A program made the position numbers and the translations under genes. This document shows positions 7,884 to 15,358 of a stretch of DNA of 64,000 nt, piece by piece. A model generated the notes under the pieces. The model was not told where the DNA came from. It worked only from the letters and a program-made list of their open reading frames with translations, and did not search any database. The stretch is from an uncultured Clostridia bacterium. GTDB lineage: Bacteria > Bacillota > Clostridia > Oscillospirales > Ruminococcaceae. The stretch is taken from positions 1 to 64,000 of the forward strand of contig CANQVE010000001.1 of the NCBI GenBank assembly GCA_947627205.1. Reading direction: 5' to 3'. The first letter of the stretch is position 1. Each line of letters opens with the position of its first letter.

Positions 7884-10268
7884 ATGAAAGAACTAAGACG
7901 TATTTTATCAAAACGCCGCCTGCTCATAGGAGTTGTATTGATATTACTGCTAAACGGTTTTCTGTTTGCCCATGAGCAGTATGAAAATAATTTCGGACTT
8001 GACCTTGATGTTTCGGGCGGGAGCTTTGTTTTTGTTGACGGCTCGTTTATATCTGCGCAGGAGCCGATAGACGCAAAAGCCGCATATCAGCGTTATCTGT
8101 CGTGGCTCGACAAGGTAAAGTATATGCCCCCTGAGCAAGCCGCAGAGTTGTTGGAGAAAGAAAAGTCCTCGCTCTCCTCAAAGATGGGTTATGAAACCGC
8201 CTCTGAGGACAACAGACTTGATTATGCTGCGGTGAAGAACTTGTTGGCACAAACGGAATACCTCACGGGCTACGGCGATTGGCTTGAAAACATACAAAGG
8301 AACAAGGAAAATCTGCTGACTTTTTCCATTTTCAACGACAGCAAGAGTTTTTCGGGACGCAATATTATAAAAACGGCGGACGAATTTAAGAAGTTAGAAA
8401 ACGTGAATTTAACTCTAGGCGCAGACGGCGCTATAAACTCATTTTTGAGTTTTTCACTGACCGACTATTTTCTGACGCTTTTGCTTATTTTCATAGCACT
8501 TTCATTTTTGGAGGAACGTAAAGCGGGACTGTGGAGTGTAGTACATGCCGCGCCGAACGGACGGCTTAAATTGGCGTTAAGAAGAACGCTTATCCTGTTT
8601 TTATCGTCGGTCTGCGGAGTGGTATTGCTGTACGGAACTGACATTTTACTCGGCTTTTATTTTTACGGCGGTATCGACAATTTAGGTCGGGCGGTGCAGT
8701 CCGTTGAAATATTAGGCAAGCTGCCTATGATTTCTTCGGTCGGCGGTTTTCTTGTGAAGTGGTTTATTTTAAGAATAGCGTCGGCGTTTTTGATTTCGCT
8801 TATCCTGTGGCTTATGCTGACCGTTATAAATAACGTGAAATATACCATAATTGTGACCGCGGGTATACTGGCGGCAGAGTACGGATTATACACATTTCTG
8901 CCCGTGCAGAGCGCGTTCAATATTTTTAAATATTTCAATCTGTTTACTTATATCAGTTTATCCGACCTCTACACTAACTACCTTAACATTGATATATTCA
9001 CCTATCCGCTGGGAATAAGAAGCATTTCACAATTATCGCTTATTCCGCTGTGCCTTATCCTTGCAGCAATATGTATTTATATCAATTGCCGCAAGAAACC
9101 CGCCTCGGGGCGTGATTTGTTGGGAAAGATAGCGTACAGAATAAACAGCGTTACCGACAAGATTCTGCGCCGTTTAAACCTTATGGGTATGGAACTTCAC
9201 AAAACGCTGTGGATACAAAAGGGTATTGTTATAATAATTCTGCTTATTTTTGCAACAACGAGATTATCCTACACGGTAAAAATCCCCATAACTTCTCTTG
9301 CAGACCAAGCGGCGGCAAAATACACCGCCCAATTTGCGGGAGAGATAACAGACAGCACAGTTGCTCATATAAACGAAGAACAAAACAGATTGGACAACAT
9401 TCTCACATCTTATGAAAATGCAAAAACTGCATACGAAAACGGGAAAATAGAGTATGCCGAACTTGATAAATACAATCGTGAGGCGTCCTCGGCACAGGTA
9501 AACGCAGAGGGACTTTCAAAAGTGCTTGAACGTATTGAGGAACTGAAAAAATTCAGCGCCAAACACGGCTTTACCCCGTGGCTTATTGATGAAACGCCGT
9601 TTGAGAGCGTCTATGGAAACCGCGCACAGAATAATCAACAGCAGGCGGCACTTTTAGCGGTATTAGCTTTAACGCTCCTGCTTGCGGGAAGTATGACCTA
9701 CGAGCGTCAGTCGGGAATGATATTTCTTCTGAAATCTGCACCTAAAGGACGGGGTGCGCTTATATTCCGCAAACTGATACTTTCGGCGCTGATGACAACG
9801 CTTGTGTGGGGCGTTGTGTACGGAATGGAACTTTACACGCTGATAACGAATTTTGATATTACGGCTTGGAATGCTTCGGTGCGAAATCTCACCATGCTGG
9901 CGGAATTTCCGCTGAACTGCCCTGTCAGCGTCTGGCTGGTGCTTTTGTATATTTATCGTTGGCTGTGCTTATTCTGCGGAGCGATAATTGTACTTTTCAT
10001 TTCCGACTTGCTCCGCCGACCTGAGGCGGCTTATATCGCCGCAGCAGGCGTTATGCTTCTGCCGTCATTGCTGTATACTTACATGGGTATTGAGATATTC
10101 CGCCCGCTTTCGGTTATCCTGCCTATAGAAGCTATGCCGTTGCTGAACGCGCAGAGCGGAGCGGTGTCAGAGGCGCTTATTTGGGTAGGAGCGCTCGCGG
10201 GAATTGCGGCGGTGATAGTTATAAAATTCTTTGTATCAACAAACGGGATAAAACGAAAGAGGGTTTGA
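7884..10268 (+). CDS. Double-length ABC-2 transporter permease
   Basis: A 794-aa membrane protein built as an internal duplication. Each half has one N-terminal TM segment (about residues 13-30 and 450-465), a large extracytoplasmic loop, then a bundle of about five TM segments. The cytoplasmic elbow is repeated: ERKAGLWSVVHAAPNGR in half one and ERQSGMIFLLKSAPKGR in half two. A single chain can therefore supply both transmembrane halves for the adjacent ATPase. It is the last gene of the regulated operon; a terminator follows. Confidence 0.85.
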   Translation: MKELRRILSKRRLLIGVVLILLLNGFLFAHEQYENNFGLDLDVSGGSFVFVDGSFISAQEPIDAKAAYQRYLSWLDKVKYMPPEQAAELLEKEKSSLSSKMGYETASEDNRLDYAAVKNLLAQTEYLTGYGDWLENIQRNKENLLTFSIFNDSKSFSGRNIIKTADEFKKLENVNLTLGADGAINSFLSFSLTDYFLTLLLIFIALSFLEERKAGLWSVVHAAPNGRLKLALRRTLILFLSSVCGVVLLYGTDILLGFYFYGGIDNLGRAVQSVEILGKLPMISSVGGFLVKWFILRIASAFLISLILWLMLTVINNVKYTIIVTAGILAAEYGLYTFLPVQSAFNIFKYFNLFTYISLSDLYTNYLNIDIFTYPLGIRSISQLSLIPLCLILAAICIYINCRKKPASGRDLLGKIAYRINSVTDKILRRLNLMGMELHKTLWIQKGIVIIILLIFATTRLSYTVKIPITSLADQAAAKYTAQFAGEITDSTVAHINEEQNRLDNILTSYENAKTAYENGKIEYAELDKYNREASSAQVNAEGLSKVLERIEELKKFSAKHGFTPWLIDETPFESVYGNRAQNNQQQAALLAVLALTLLLAGSMTYERQSGMIFLLKSAPKGRGALIFRKLILSALMTTLVWGVVYGMELYTLITNFDITAWNASVRNLTMLAEFPLNCPVSVWLVLLYIYRWLCLFCGAIIVLFISDLLRRPEAAYIAAAGVMLLPSLLYTYMGIEIFRPLSVILPIEAMPLLNAQSGAVSEALIWVGALAGIAAVIVIKFFVSTNGIKRKRV

Positions 10269-10276
10269 ACGTATGA

Positions 10277-10327
10277 ACGCCTGTCGCAGTCTTACATACT
10301 AAGGTACTAACGGCGACAGGTGTTTTA
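10277..10327 (+). terminator. Intrinsic terminator after the ABC operon
   Basis: An 11-bp perfect stem, ACGCCTGTCGC (10277-10287) with GCGACAGGTGT (10313-10323), followed by TTTTAA. The 25-nt loop is long, but the stem is strong. Confidence 0.6.
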
Positions 10328-10393
10328 ATGTGCTCCTTTATTCAATTTCGAGTATGTCAAAGGTATTTTAATTCTCACAGTTGAGTTACGGTA

Positions 10394-10422
10394 TTGATAA
10401 GGCTTGAAAAATGTACTATAAT
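10394..10422 (+). promoter_or_regulatory. Sigma-70-type promoter ahead of the sulfur island
   Basis: TTGATA (10394-10399), a 17-bp spacer and TATAAT (10417-10422). It is the best promoter before the island. Transcription from here would make a leader of about 310 nt that runs through the repeat hairpin, the palindromic element and the hairpin just before the first gene. Confidence 0.6.
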
Positions 10423-10440
10423 GTTACCGAGAAAAAATCG

Positions 10441-10501
10441 TCGGAAAATCTTTTTTGTAAAGGTTAGACACGCATTGAACCCCACCTTTACGGCGGGGTT
10501 C
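10441..10501 (+). repeat. Outlying partial copy of the 167-bp repeat
   Basis: Joins the tail of one unit (AAATCTTTTTTGTAAAGG, TTAGACACGC) to the start of the next, ending with the hairpin GAACCCCACC-TTTAC-GGCGGGGTTC. Relative to copy 1 the fourth base pair is swapped from G-C to C-G on both arms, which argues that the fold is maintained. It abuts palindromic element copy 1. Confidence 0.75.
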
Positions 10502-10626
10502 CAGACTGTAGATAAAGCCCCATCTGCTGCGTCAGCGGCACTGCGGCAGGCACAAAGCCTAGCCGCAGCACCGCTTCAGTGTTGTGCTTGCACAATACGT
10601 GCATCTGTGACTTTCTCTACAGTCTG
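10502..10626 (+). repeat. Palindromic element, copy 1
   Basis: 125 bp with imperfect terminal inverted repeats: CAGACTGTAGATAAAGCC on the left, CAGACTGTAGAGAAAG on the complementary strand from the right. The inner part contains CTGCGGCAGGCACAAAGCCT, matching copies at 16602-16710 and 51161-51293. No ORF or transposase. Best read as a non-autonomous (MITE-like) element or a mobile structured RNA. Confidence 0.75.
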
Positions 10627-10644
10627 AGGAGCGACTTTTTATAC

Positions 10645-10658
10645 AGTTTGATCAAACT
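10645..10658. promoter_or_regulatory. 14-bp perfect palindrome AGTTTGATCAAACT
   Basis: Perfect dyad 82 bp upstream of the first sulfur-island gene, between the palindromic element and the terminator-like hairpin. It could be an operator for an unlinked regulator; no regulator is encoded in the island. Confidence 0.3.
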
Positions 10659-10670
10659 AAACTGACCGGA

Positions 10671-10726
10671 AAACCGGAGGTTTTTACAGAACGTGTTCTG
10701 TAGAAAACTCGGGCTTTTTATTTTTA
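10671..10726 (+). terminator. Terminator-like hairpin in the sulfur-island leader
   Basis: Long stem with core TTTTTACAGAAC (10681-10692) against GTTCTGTAGAAAA (10695-10707), extended outward by GAG/CTC and CC/GG pairs, followed by a T-rich tail from 10715. It ends 14 nt before the first CDS. It may end upstream transcripts or act as an attenuator. No known riboswitch fold was recognised. Confidence 0.45.
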
Positions 10727-10739
10727 CAGGTAATTTTTT

Positions 10740-11231
10740 ATGCTCGTACTTAATGATGAAGTAACAAGAGAGCTTTTAGCTCATGCGGAGTGTGAATACC
10801 CGAATGAATGCTGCGGAGTTTTGCTCGGAAAGCAGATAAGCAATAAGCGCTTTGCGGAACAATCACTGCGTTTGGAAAATAAAAGCGCACGGGATAAGTC
10901 AGCGTATTTTGCTTTAGATCCGCTTGTTATACATAAGATAGAGCTGGTTGCTTTTGCTCATAATCTTATGATAGTAGGATTTTATCATTCGCACCCAAAC
11001 TGCGCCGCAGTCCTCTCAAAAACTGACGAGCGATATATGCTTTACGAGCATTCATATCCCATTGTTTCGGCAAACGAGGGAGCAGACGGGCTGTATTTTA
11101 AGATCGCGAGCTTTGAAAAAATTATCGGTACAAATATCTGTAGGGAAGAATATCTCATAACAGAAAGCGAGAAATATTATGAAGAACACGTTGTATATTT
11201 CGGCGACTCTGCGCATTTTCGCAGAGCATAA
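10740..11231 (+). CDS. JAMM/MPN+ metalloprotease, module 1
   Basis: A 163-aa bacterial JAMM-domain protease. All catalytic positions are present: E23 in PNECCG, then H83-x-H85 with seven residues to S93 and D96 (HSHPNCAAVLSKTD). Bacterial relatives (Mycobacterium Mec, Wolinella HcyD) trim residues after the Gly-Gly of ubiquitin-like sulfur carriers so that the C-terminus can be activated. The stop lies 53 nt inside the next gene, which starts with such a carrier domain, so the fusion protein is the likely substrate (inference). No signal peptide; cytoplasmic. The ribosome site is weak. Confidence 0.88.
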   Translation: MLVLNDEVTRELLAHAECEYPNECCGVLLGKQISNKRFAEQSLRLENKSARDKSAYFALDPLVIHKIELVAFAHNLMIVGFYHSHPNCAAVLSKTDERYMLYEHSYPIVSANEGADGLYFKIASFEKIIGTNICREEYLITESEKYYEEHVVYFGDSAHFRRA

Positions 11232-12624
11232 AGCCGAAGTCGAGGTCGAGGGAAATACTGTCCGTGAGGCACTAAACGACTTACGCGAAAAATATCCCGA
11301 ATGTGAGAAAATTTTTGAGGACAACGGTAATATTAAGCCGTTTGTCAGTGTTTTCGTAAACGAGAGGCGAGTACATAACGATGCGGATTTAAAAGAGGGC
11401 GATCGCATTTTGCTGTTGCCTGTAATCGCGGGAGGCGCACCCTCAAACAGCGTTATATCCGATGAACGGCGCAAGGCTGTGACGCTTGACGACAAGGAAA
11501 TTGAACGCTATAACAAGCACCTTATGCTGAGGGATATCGGAGTAAAGGGGCAAAAGCGCATTAAGGCAGCGAAAGTTCTCATCATAGGATTGGGGGCGCT
11601 CGGCACTCCCGTCGTGCAGTATCTGGCAGCGGCGGGAGTGGGAATGCTCGGCATAGCCGATTTTGACGAAGTTTCGCTCGGCAATCTGCAAAGTCAAGTT
11701 ATACACACAACGAAAGACGTGAACCGGCCAAAAACTGCGTCCGCAAGGGATAAGATAAAAGCCGTAAATCCTAACGTCAAGATCGAAACGATAAATGAGC
11801 GCATAACCGCCGATAACATAGCAGGGATAATAGACGGCTATGATGTAATAGTTGACTGTACGGACAATTATCAGTCGCGCTATCTTATTAACGACGCGTG
11901 CGTACTTTGCAAAAAACCGCTCGTGTTCGGGGCTATTTATCAATTTGAGGGACAGGTAAGCGTTTTCGATGTGCAAAACGGAAGTCCGTGTTTTCGGTGC
12001 CAGTTCCCTGCCCCGCCGCCCGCGGGATTAGTTCCTACTTGCTCGGCGGGCGGGACGACAAGTCCTCTTTCGGGTATTATCGGAAGTATACAGGCAAACG
12101 AGGTTCTTAAACTCCTTATAGGAGGCGGGGAAACTCTGACAGGCAGACTGTTATTTATGGATACTTGGAATTTACACACGTCGGTCTTGAATATATGCAA
12201 GGACGAAAATTGCCCCGTCTGCGGAAAATCGCCGTCTATCACGGAAATAACCGAATTTGACTACGAAGATTTCTGCGGACTAAAACCGTGCGAGGAAGAA
12301 AATTCCGTTGAAACTATCGATCCCGCCGAGCTTAAAGCGAGAATGGACAGCGGTGAGCCGCTCACTATAATTGACATCAGAGAACCGCATGAGAGGGCAA
12401 TTCGCCGTTTTCCGAATGCAATTGTTATTCCGATAGGACAGCTTGTAAGACGGCAAAAGGAGCTTGACGCTAATATAGATACTGTTTTCATCTGCACGGA
12501 GGGCAAGCGCAGTATCCTGGCTATAAATACGCTGAAAGACGCGGGATATACTGGGCGAATGTTAAGTCTGAGCGGCGGAGTAAACGCTGCAAAGGAAATA
12601 TTTTTTTCAAATGAGAAAGCATAG
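11179..12624 (+). CDS. Fusion of MoaD/ThiS-like sulfur carrier, E1-like adenylyltransferase and rhodanese
   Basis: A 481-aa three-part protein. Residues 1-86 form a MoaD-like ubiquitin fold ending in VIAGG (Gly85-Gly86), followed by a linker. Residues ~108-345 are MoeB/ThiF-like: GLGALG nucleotide loop, DCTDN, zinc pairs CFRC and CPVC, candidate catalytic C288 in VPTCSAGG. Residues ~375-478 form a rhodanese with active-site C439 in CTEGKRS. Sulfur would pass from the rhodanese persulfide to an adenylated Gly-Gly end, giving a thiocarboxylate. The carrier Gly-Gly is internal, so either a protease must cut after it or the domain acts on another carrier. The conserved Arg of the E1 motif NLQRQ is Ser here (S172, NLQSQ), while the second E1 in the island keeps it. 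Adenylation in cis may therefore be weak or altered. Confidence 0.88.
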   Translation: MKNTLYISATLRIFAEHKAEVEVEGNTVREALNDLREKYPECEKIFEDNGNIKPFVSVFVNERRVHNDADLKEGDRILLLPVIAGGAPSNSVISDERRKAVTLDDKEIERYNKHLMLRDIGVKGQKRIKAAKVLIIGLGALGTPVVQYLAAAGVGMLGIADFDEVSLGNLQSQVIHTTKDVNRPKTASARDKIKAVNPNVKIETINERITADNIAGIIDGYDVIVDCTDNYQSRYLINDACVLCKKPLVFGAIYQFEGQVSVFDVQNGSPCFRCQFPAPPPAGLVPTCSAGGTTSPLSGIIGSIQANEVLKLLIGGGETLTGRLLFMDTWNLHTSVLNICKDENCPVCGKSPSITEITEFDYEDFCGLKPCEEENSVETIDPAELKARMDSGEPLTIIDIREPHERAIRRFPNAIVIPIGQLVRRQKELDANIDTVFICTEGKRSILAINTLKDAGYTGRMLSLSGGVNAAKEIFFSNEKA

Positions 12625-12664
12625 CTTTCAAATAATAAAATTATAATTTAAGGAGAATAAAACA

Positions 12665-13618
12665 ATGGCAAATGAAGAACAAGCAATCAAGGCATTAGGC
12701 GCACGCGCCGCCTATAATCTGGCGGACGTAAACAAAACAAAGCCTCAGTACGGCGCAATTACACCGAAATGGCTGACAAAGCTGTTGGAATTTAAGGGCT
12801 TGCCGACGGGAATTTACCGTGTGAACAAGGTCGTTGAGGGAGATACTCCTCTTGACGTTTTGTGCAGTCAGACAAAGAAGTCAGACATTATCCCCGACGG
12901 CTACATACAATACGAGGAAGAACCGCGCGAATACCGTTTAAATTCTATTTCGACCATTATCAACGTTAATACTGCCATAGAGGACGTTTACAGCGCGCCC
13001 TACGATCAGGTAAAGGAACAGCTAGCTCTCGGCATTGAGAGCCTGCGCGAACGTCAGGAAAGCCAGCTTATCAATAACGATGATTACGGCTTGCTCAAAA
13101 ATGTTGCCGATTCGCAGAGGATACAGCCCGTTCAAAGCAACGGCGCGCCCACTCCCGACGACCTTGACGAGCTTATCACAAAGGTATGGAAAGAGCCGTC
13201 GTTCTTCCTAGCTCACCCGCGCACTATAGCGGCATTTGAAAGAGAATGCACGAAAAGAGGTGTTCCGCCCGTAACAACAAACATAGCGGGCGGCACGTTT
13301 ATAGTCTGGAGAGGAATACCGATAATTCCTACCGATAAACTACTTGTAGACGGACTGAAAAATCCCAAGAGCCAAAGCGGAAAGACCAACATTCTTCTGC
13401 TGCGCACGGGAGAGGCAAAGCGCGGTGTTATAGGACTTTATCAGGCGGGTATGAAAAACGAACAGTCGAGAGGTCTGTCGGTGCGTTTCAGGGGCATTGA
13501 CGACAAAGGCGTAGCGTCCTACCTGCTGAGCCTTTACTGCTCTGCGGCGATCTTAGCGGACGACGCCATTGCGGTATTGGAAGATGTTGAGGTGGGCGAG
13601 TATCATGACTACGAATAA
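12665..13618 (+). CDS. srpI: Family 2A encapsulin shell protein (SrpI-like)
   Basis: A 317-aa HK97-fold nanocompartment shell protein. It closely resembles cyanobacterial SrpI, sharing blocks such as DDLDxLITKVWKEPSFFL, HPxxIAAFxREcxxRGVPP, WRGIPxIPxDK and the acidic C-terminus ending H-[DE]-Y. There is no cyclic-nucleotide-binding insertion, which separates family 2A from 2B. Family 2A shells enclose a cysteine desulfurase, and the gene for exactly such a protein follows, starting 14 nt before the encapsulin stop. AAGGAG lies at an ideal distance, fitting high expression. No phage head, tail or packaging genes are nearby, so this is not a prophage capsid. Assembly and sulfur storage are known for other family 2A members and are inferred here. 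Confidence 0.95.
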   Translation: MANEEQAIKALGARAAYNLADVNKTKPQYGAITPKWLTKLLEFKGLPTGIYRVNKVVEGDTPLDVLCSQTKKSDIIPDGYIQYEEEPREYRLNSISTIINVNTAIEDVYSAPYDQVKEQLALGIESLRERQESQLINNDDYGLLKNVADSQRIQPVQSNGAPTPDDLDELITKVWKEPSFFLAHPRTIAAFERECTKRGVPPVTTNIAGGTFIVWRGIPIIPTDKLLVDGLKNPKSQSGKTNILLLRTGEAKRGVIGLYQAGMKNEQSRGLSVRFRGIDDKGVASYLLSLYCSAAILADDAIAVLEDVEVGEYHDYE

Positions 13619-15344
13619 TTTAGATGTTTTCGATTATTCGGGCCTGCCTGCGGAATACGAACTCCAAACGCTTGCTAACAGCCTTTTTGATGATTTGGGC
13701 GGGAGCATTTTTGAACCCGATGTATGCGCCGACGGCATTCAAAAACTCGTGACAACGGGCGATACGGGGATCATCAATACCGCCGCGGAGAAAGCTGTTT
13801 CCGTGCTCGGAACAAGAGATTATGAGAATATTCTCGGACAGCTCGGAAAAGAGCTGAATTTCGACAGCCTTTCGAGTATAAACAGCGAGTTTCCTGCTTT
13901 CAACGACATAGGCGGAGTTTTTCACGAACTTGAAAATGTGACCGCAGATTATACGAGCAAGGACGCGGATAACGAGGGGTTTTCTCCAAAAGTTGTATCG
14001 CAGGCGCAGGCTGATGAAAATAACAGCATAAACGTCAGAACAACGGCGAATGATAACAACGTTATCCCGCAAAAAGACAACAAAGGCGTGAGTTTTGAAA
14101 CCGTGGGCGGTCAAAAAAACAACACGAGGATAGTTGTCGGGACGAAAACGCTCGAACAGATACGCGAGGACTTCCCTATTCTTCGAGAAAAGGTAAACGG
14201 AAATCCGCTTATATGGCTCGACAACGGCGCTACGACTCAGCGCCCGAAAGCCGTTATAGACAGGCTTAGCTATTATTACGAGCATGAAAACTCAAACGTC
14301 CACAGAGGAGCGCATACGTTGGCGGCAAGGTCGACAGACGCGTATGAAAAGGCTCGTCAGACCGCCGCAGACTTCATCGGTGCGCCGTCAAAGGATAACA
14401 TCATATTTGTAAGAGGCACGACCGAGGGTATAAATCTCGTGGCGCAGGCTTATGTAAAACCGCTTTTAGAGCCGGGCGATGAGATAATCGTTTCTCTTTT
14501 GGAACATCACGCGAATATCGTTCCATGGCAATTAGTAGCGCAGGAAACGGGTGCGGTAATAAAGGTAATTCCCGTTGACGATTCAGGGCAGCTTATACTT
14601 TCCGAATACGAAAAGCTGTTTACCAAACGCACAAAGTTTGTGTCCGTAACGCACGTTTCAAACGTATTAGGCACGATAACGCCCGTAGCCGAGCTTATTG
14701 CAATTGCGCACAGGCACGGCGTAAGGATAATGATAGACGGAGCGCAGTCTGTGGCGCATATCCCCGTTAACGTTTCCGCGCTTGACGCCGACTTTTTCGT
14801 GTTCTCGGGGCATAAAATTTACGCTCCCACGGGAATAGGCGCGCTCTACGGCAAAAAGGACGTTCTCGAATCCGCAAGGCCCTATCACGGCGGAGGCAAT
14901 ATGATAAAGGACGTTACGTTTGAAAGAACGATATATAATCCCGCGCCGAATAAGTTTGAGGCGGGAACAGGCAGCATCGGCGACGCGGTTGGTTTAGGCG
15001 CGGCGCTCGAATATCTTAGCTCTATCGGTATGCCCGCCGTCAGCGCATACGAACACGAACTTGTAAGCTACGGAATGAAAGAACTAGCTAAGATAAACGG
15101 ACTTCATCTTGTCGGAACAGCTCCCTCTAAATCAAGCGCGCTTTCTTTCGTGATAGACGGCGTATCGAATGATACCGTAGGGCAAATCCTCGATCAGAAC
15201 GGGATCGCCGTGCGCGTAGGTCATCATTGCGCACAGCCTATTCTGCGGCACTACGGACTTGAGGGCGTTGTGCGCCCTACTTTGGCACTGTATAACACTT
15301 TTGAAGATATTGATACTTTGGCAAGAGTGTTAAGATCAATATAA
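13605..15344 (+). CDS. Encapsulated cysteine desulfurase (SufS-type) with N-terminal targeting extension
   Basis: 579 aa. The start is ATG 13605 (MTTNNLDVFDY), behind GAGGTGGG inside the encapsulin gene, so translation is coupled. Residues 1-~175 are a low-complexity, Asn/Asp-rich extension with short hydrophobic patches (GLPAEYELQTLANSLFDDL; FPAFNDIGGVFHEL), as in family 2A cargo where this part docks to the shell interior. Residues ~180-579 are a complete group II cysteine desulfurase: PLP lysine K404 in FSGHKIYAP and persulfide cysteine C542 in RVGHHCAQP. The reaction is L-cysteine to L-alanine plus protein persulfide. The sulfur acceptor is not known; candidates in the island are TusA, the rhodanese domain and the E1 proteins. 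No SufBCD or SufU genes are nearby, so general Fe-S assembly is a less likely role. Confidence 0.93.
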   Translation: MTTNNLDVFDYSGLPAEYELQTLANSLFDDLGGSIFEPDVCADGIQKLVTTGDTGIINTAAEKAVSVLGTRDYENILGQLGKELNFDSLSSINSEFPAFNDIGGVFHELENVTADYTSKDADNEGFSPKVVSQAQADENNSINVRTTANDNNVIPQKDNKGVSFETVGGQKNNTRIVVGTKTLEQIREDFPILREKVNGNPLIWLDNGATTQRPKAVIDRLSYYYEHENSNVHRGAHTLAARSTDAYEKARQTAADFIGAPSKDNIIFVRGTTEGINLVAQAYVKPLLEPGDEIIVSLLEHHANIVPWQLVAQETGAVIKVIPVDDSGQLILSEYEKLFTKRTKFVSVTHVSNVLGTITPVAELIAIAHRHGVRIMIDGAQSVAHIPVNVSALDADFFVFSGHKIYAPTGIGALYGKKDVLESARPYHGGGNMIKDVTFERTIYNPAPNKFEAGTGSIGDAVGLGAALEYLSSIGMPAVSAYEHELVSYGMKELAKINGLHLVGTAPSKSSALSFVIDGVSNDTVGQILDQNGIAVRVGHHCAQPILRHYGLEGVVRPTLALYNTFEDIDTLARVLRSI

Positions 15345-15358
15345 AGACGGTACTTGAT

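Noticed and set aside
10687..10700. LexA/DinR-like GAAC...GTTC site
   Set aside because: The half-sites are 2 bp apart instead of 4, and the sequence is explained by the terminator-like stem.
12665..13618. Encapsulin gene as a prophage capsid
   Set aside because: It matches SrpI-type shells in detail, is coupled to a cysteine desulfurase cargo, and no phage structural or packaging genes occur nearby.
13620..14285. Open frame on the minus strand across the desulfurase extension (about 220 codons)
   Set aside because: No ribosome site or recognisable protein; it mirrors a well-supported gene.
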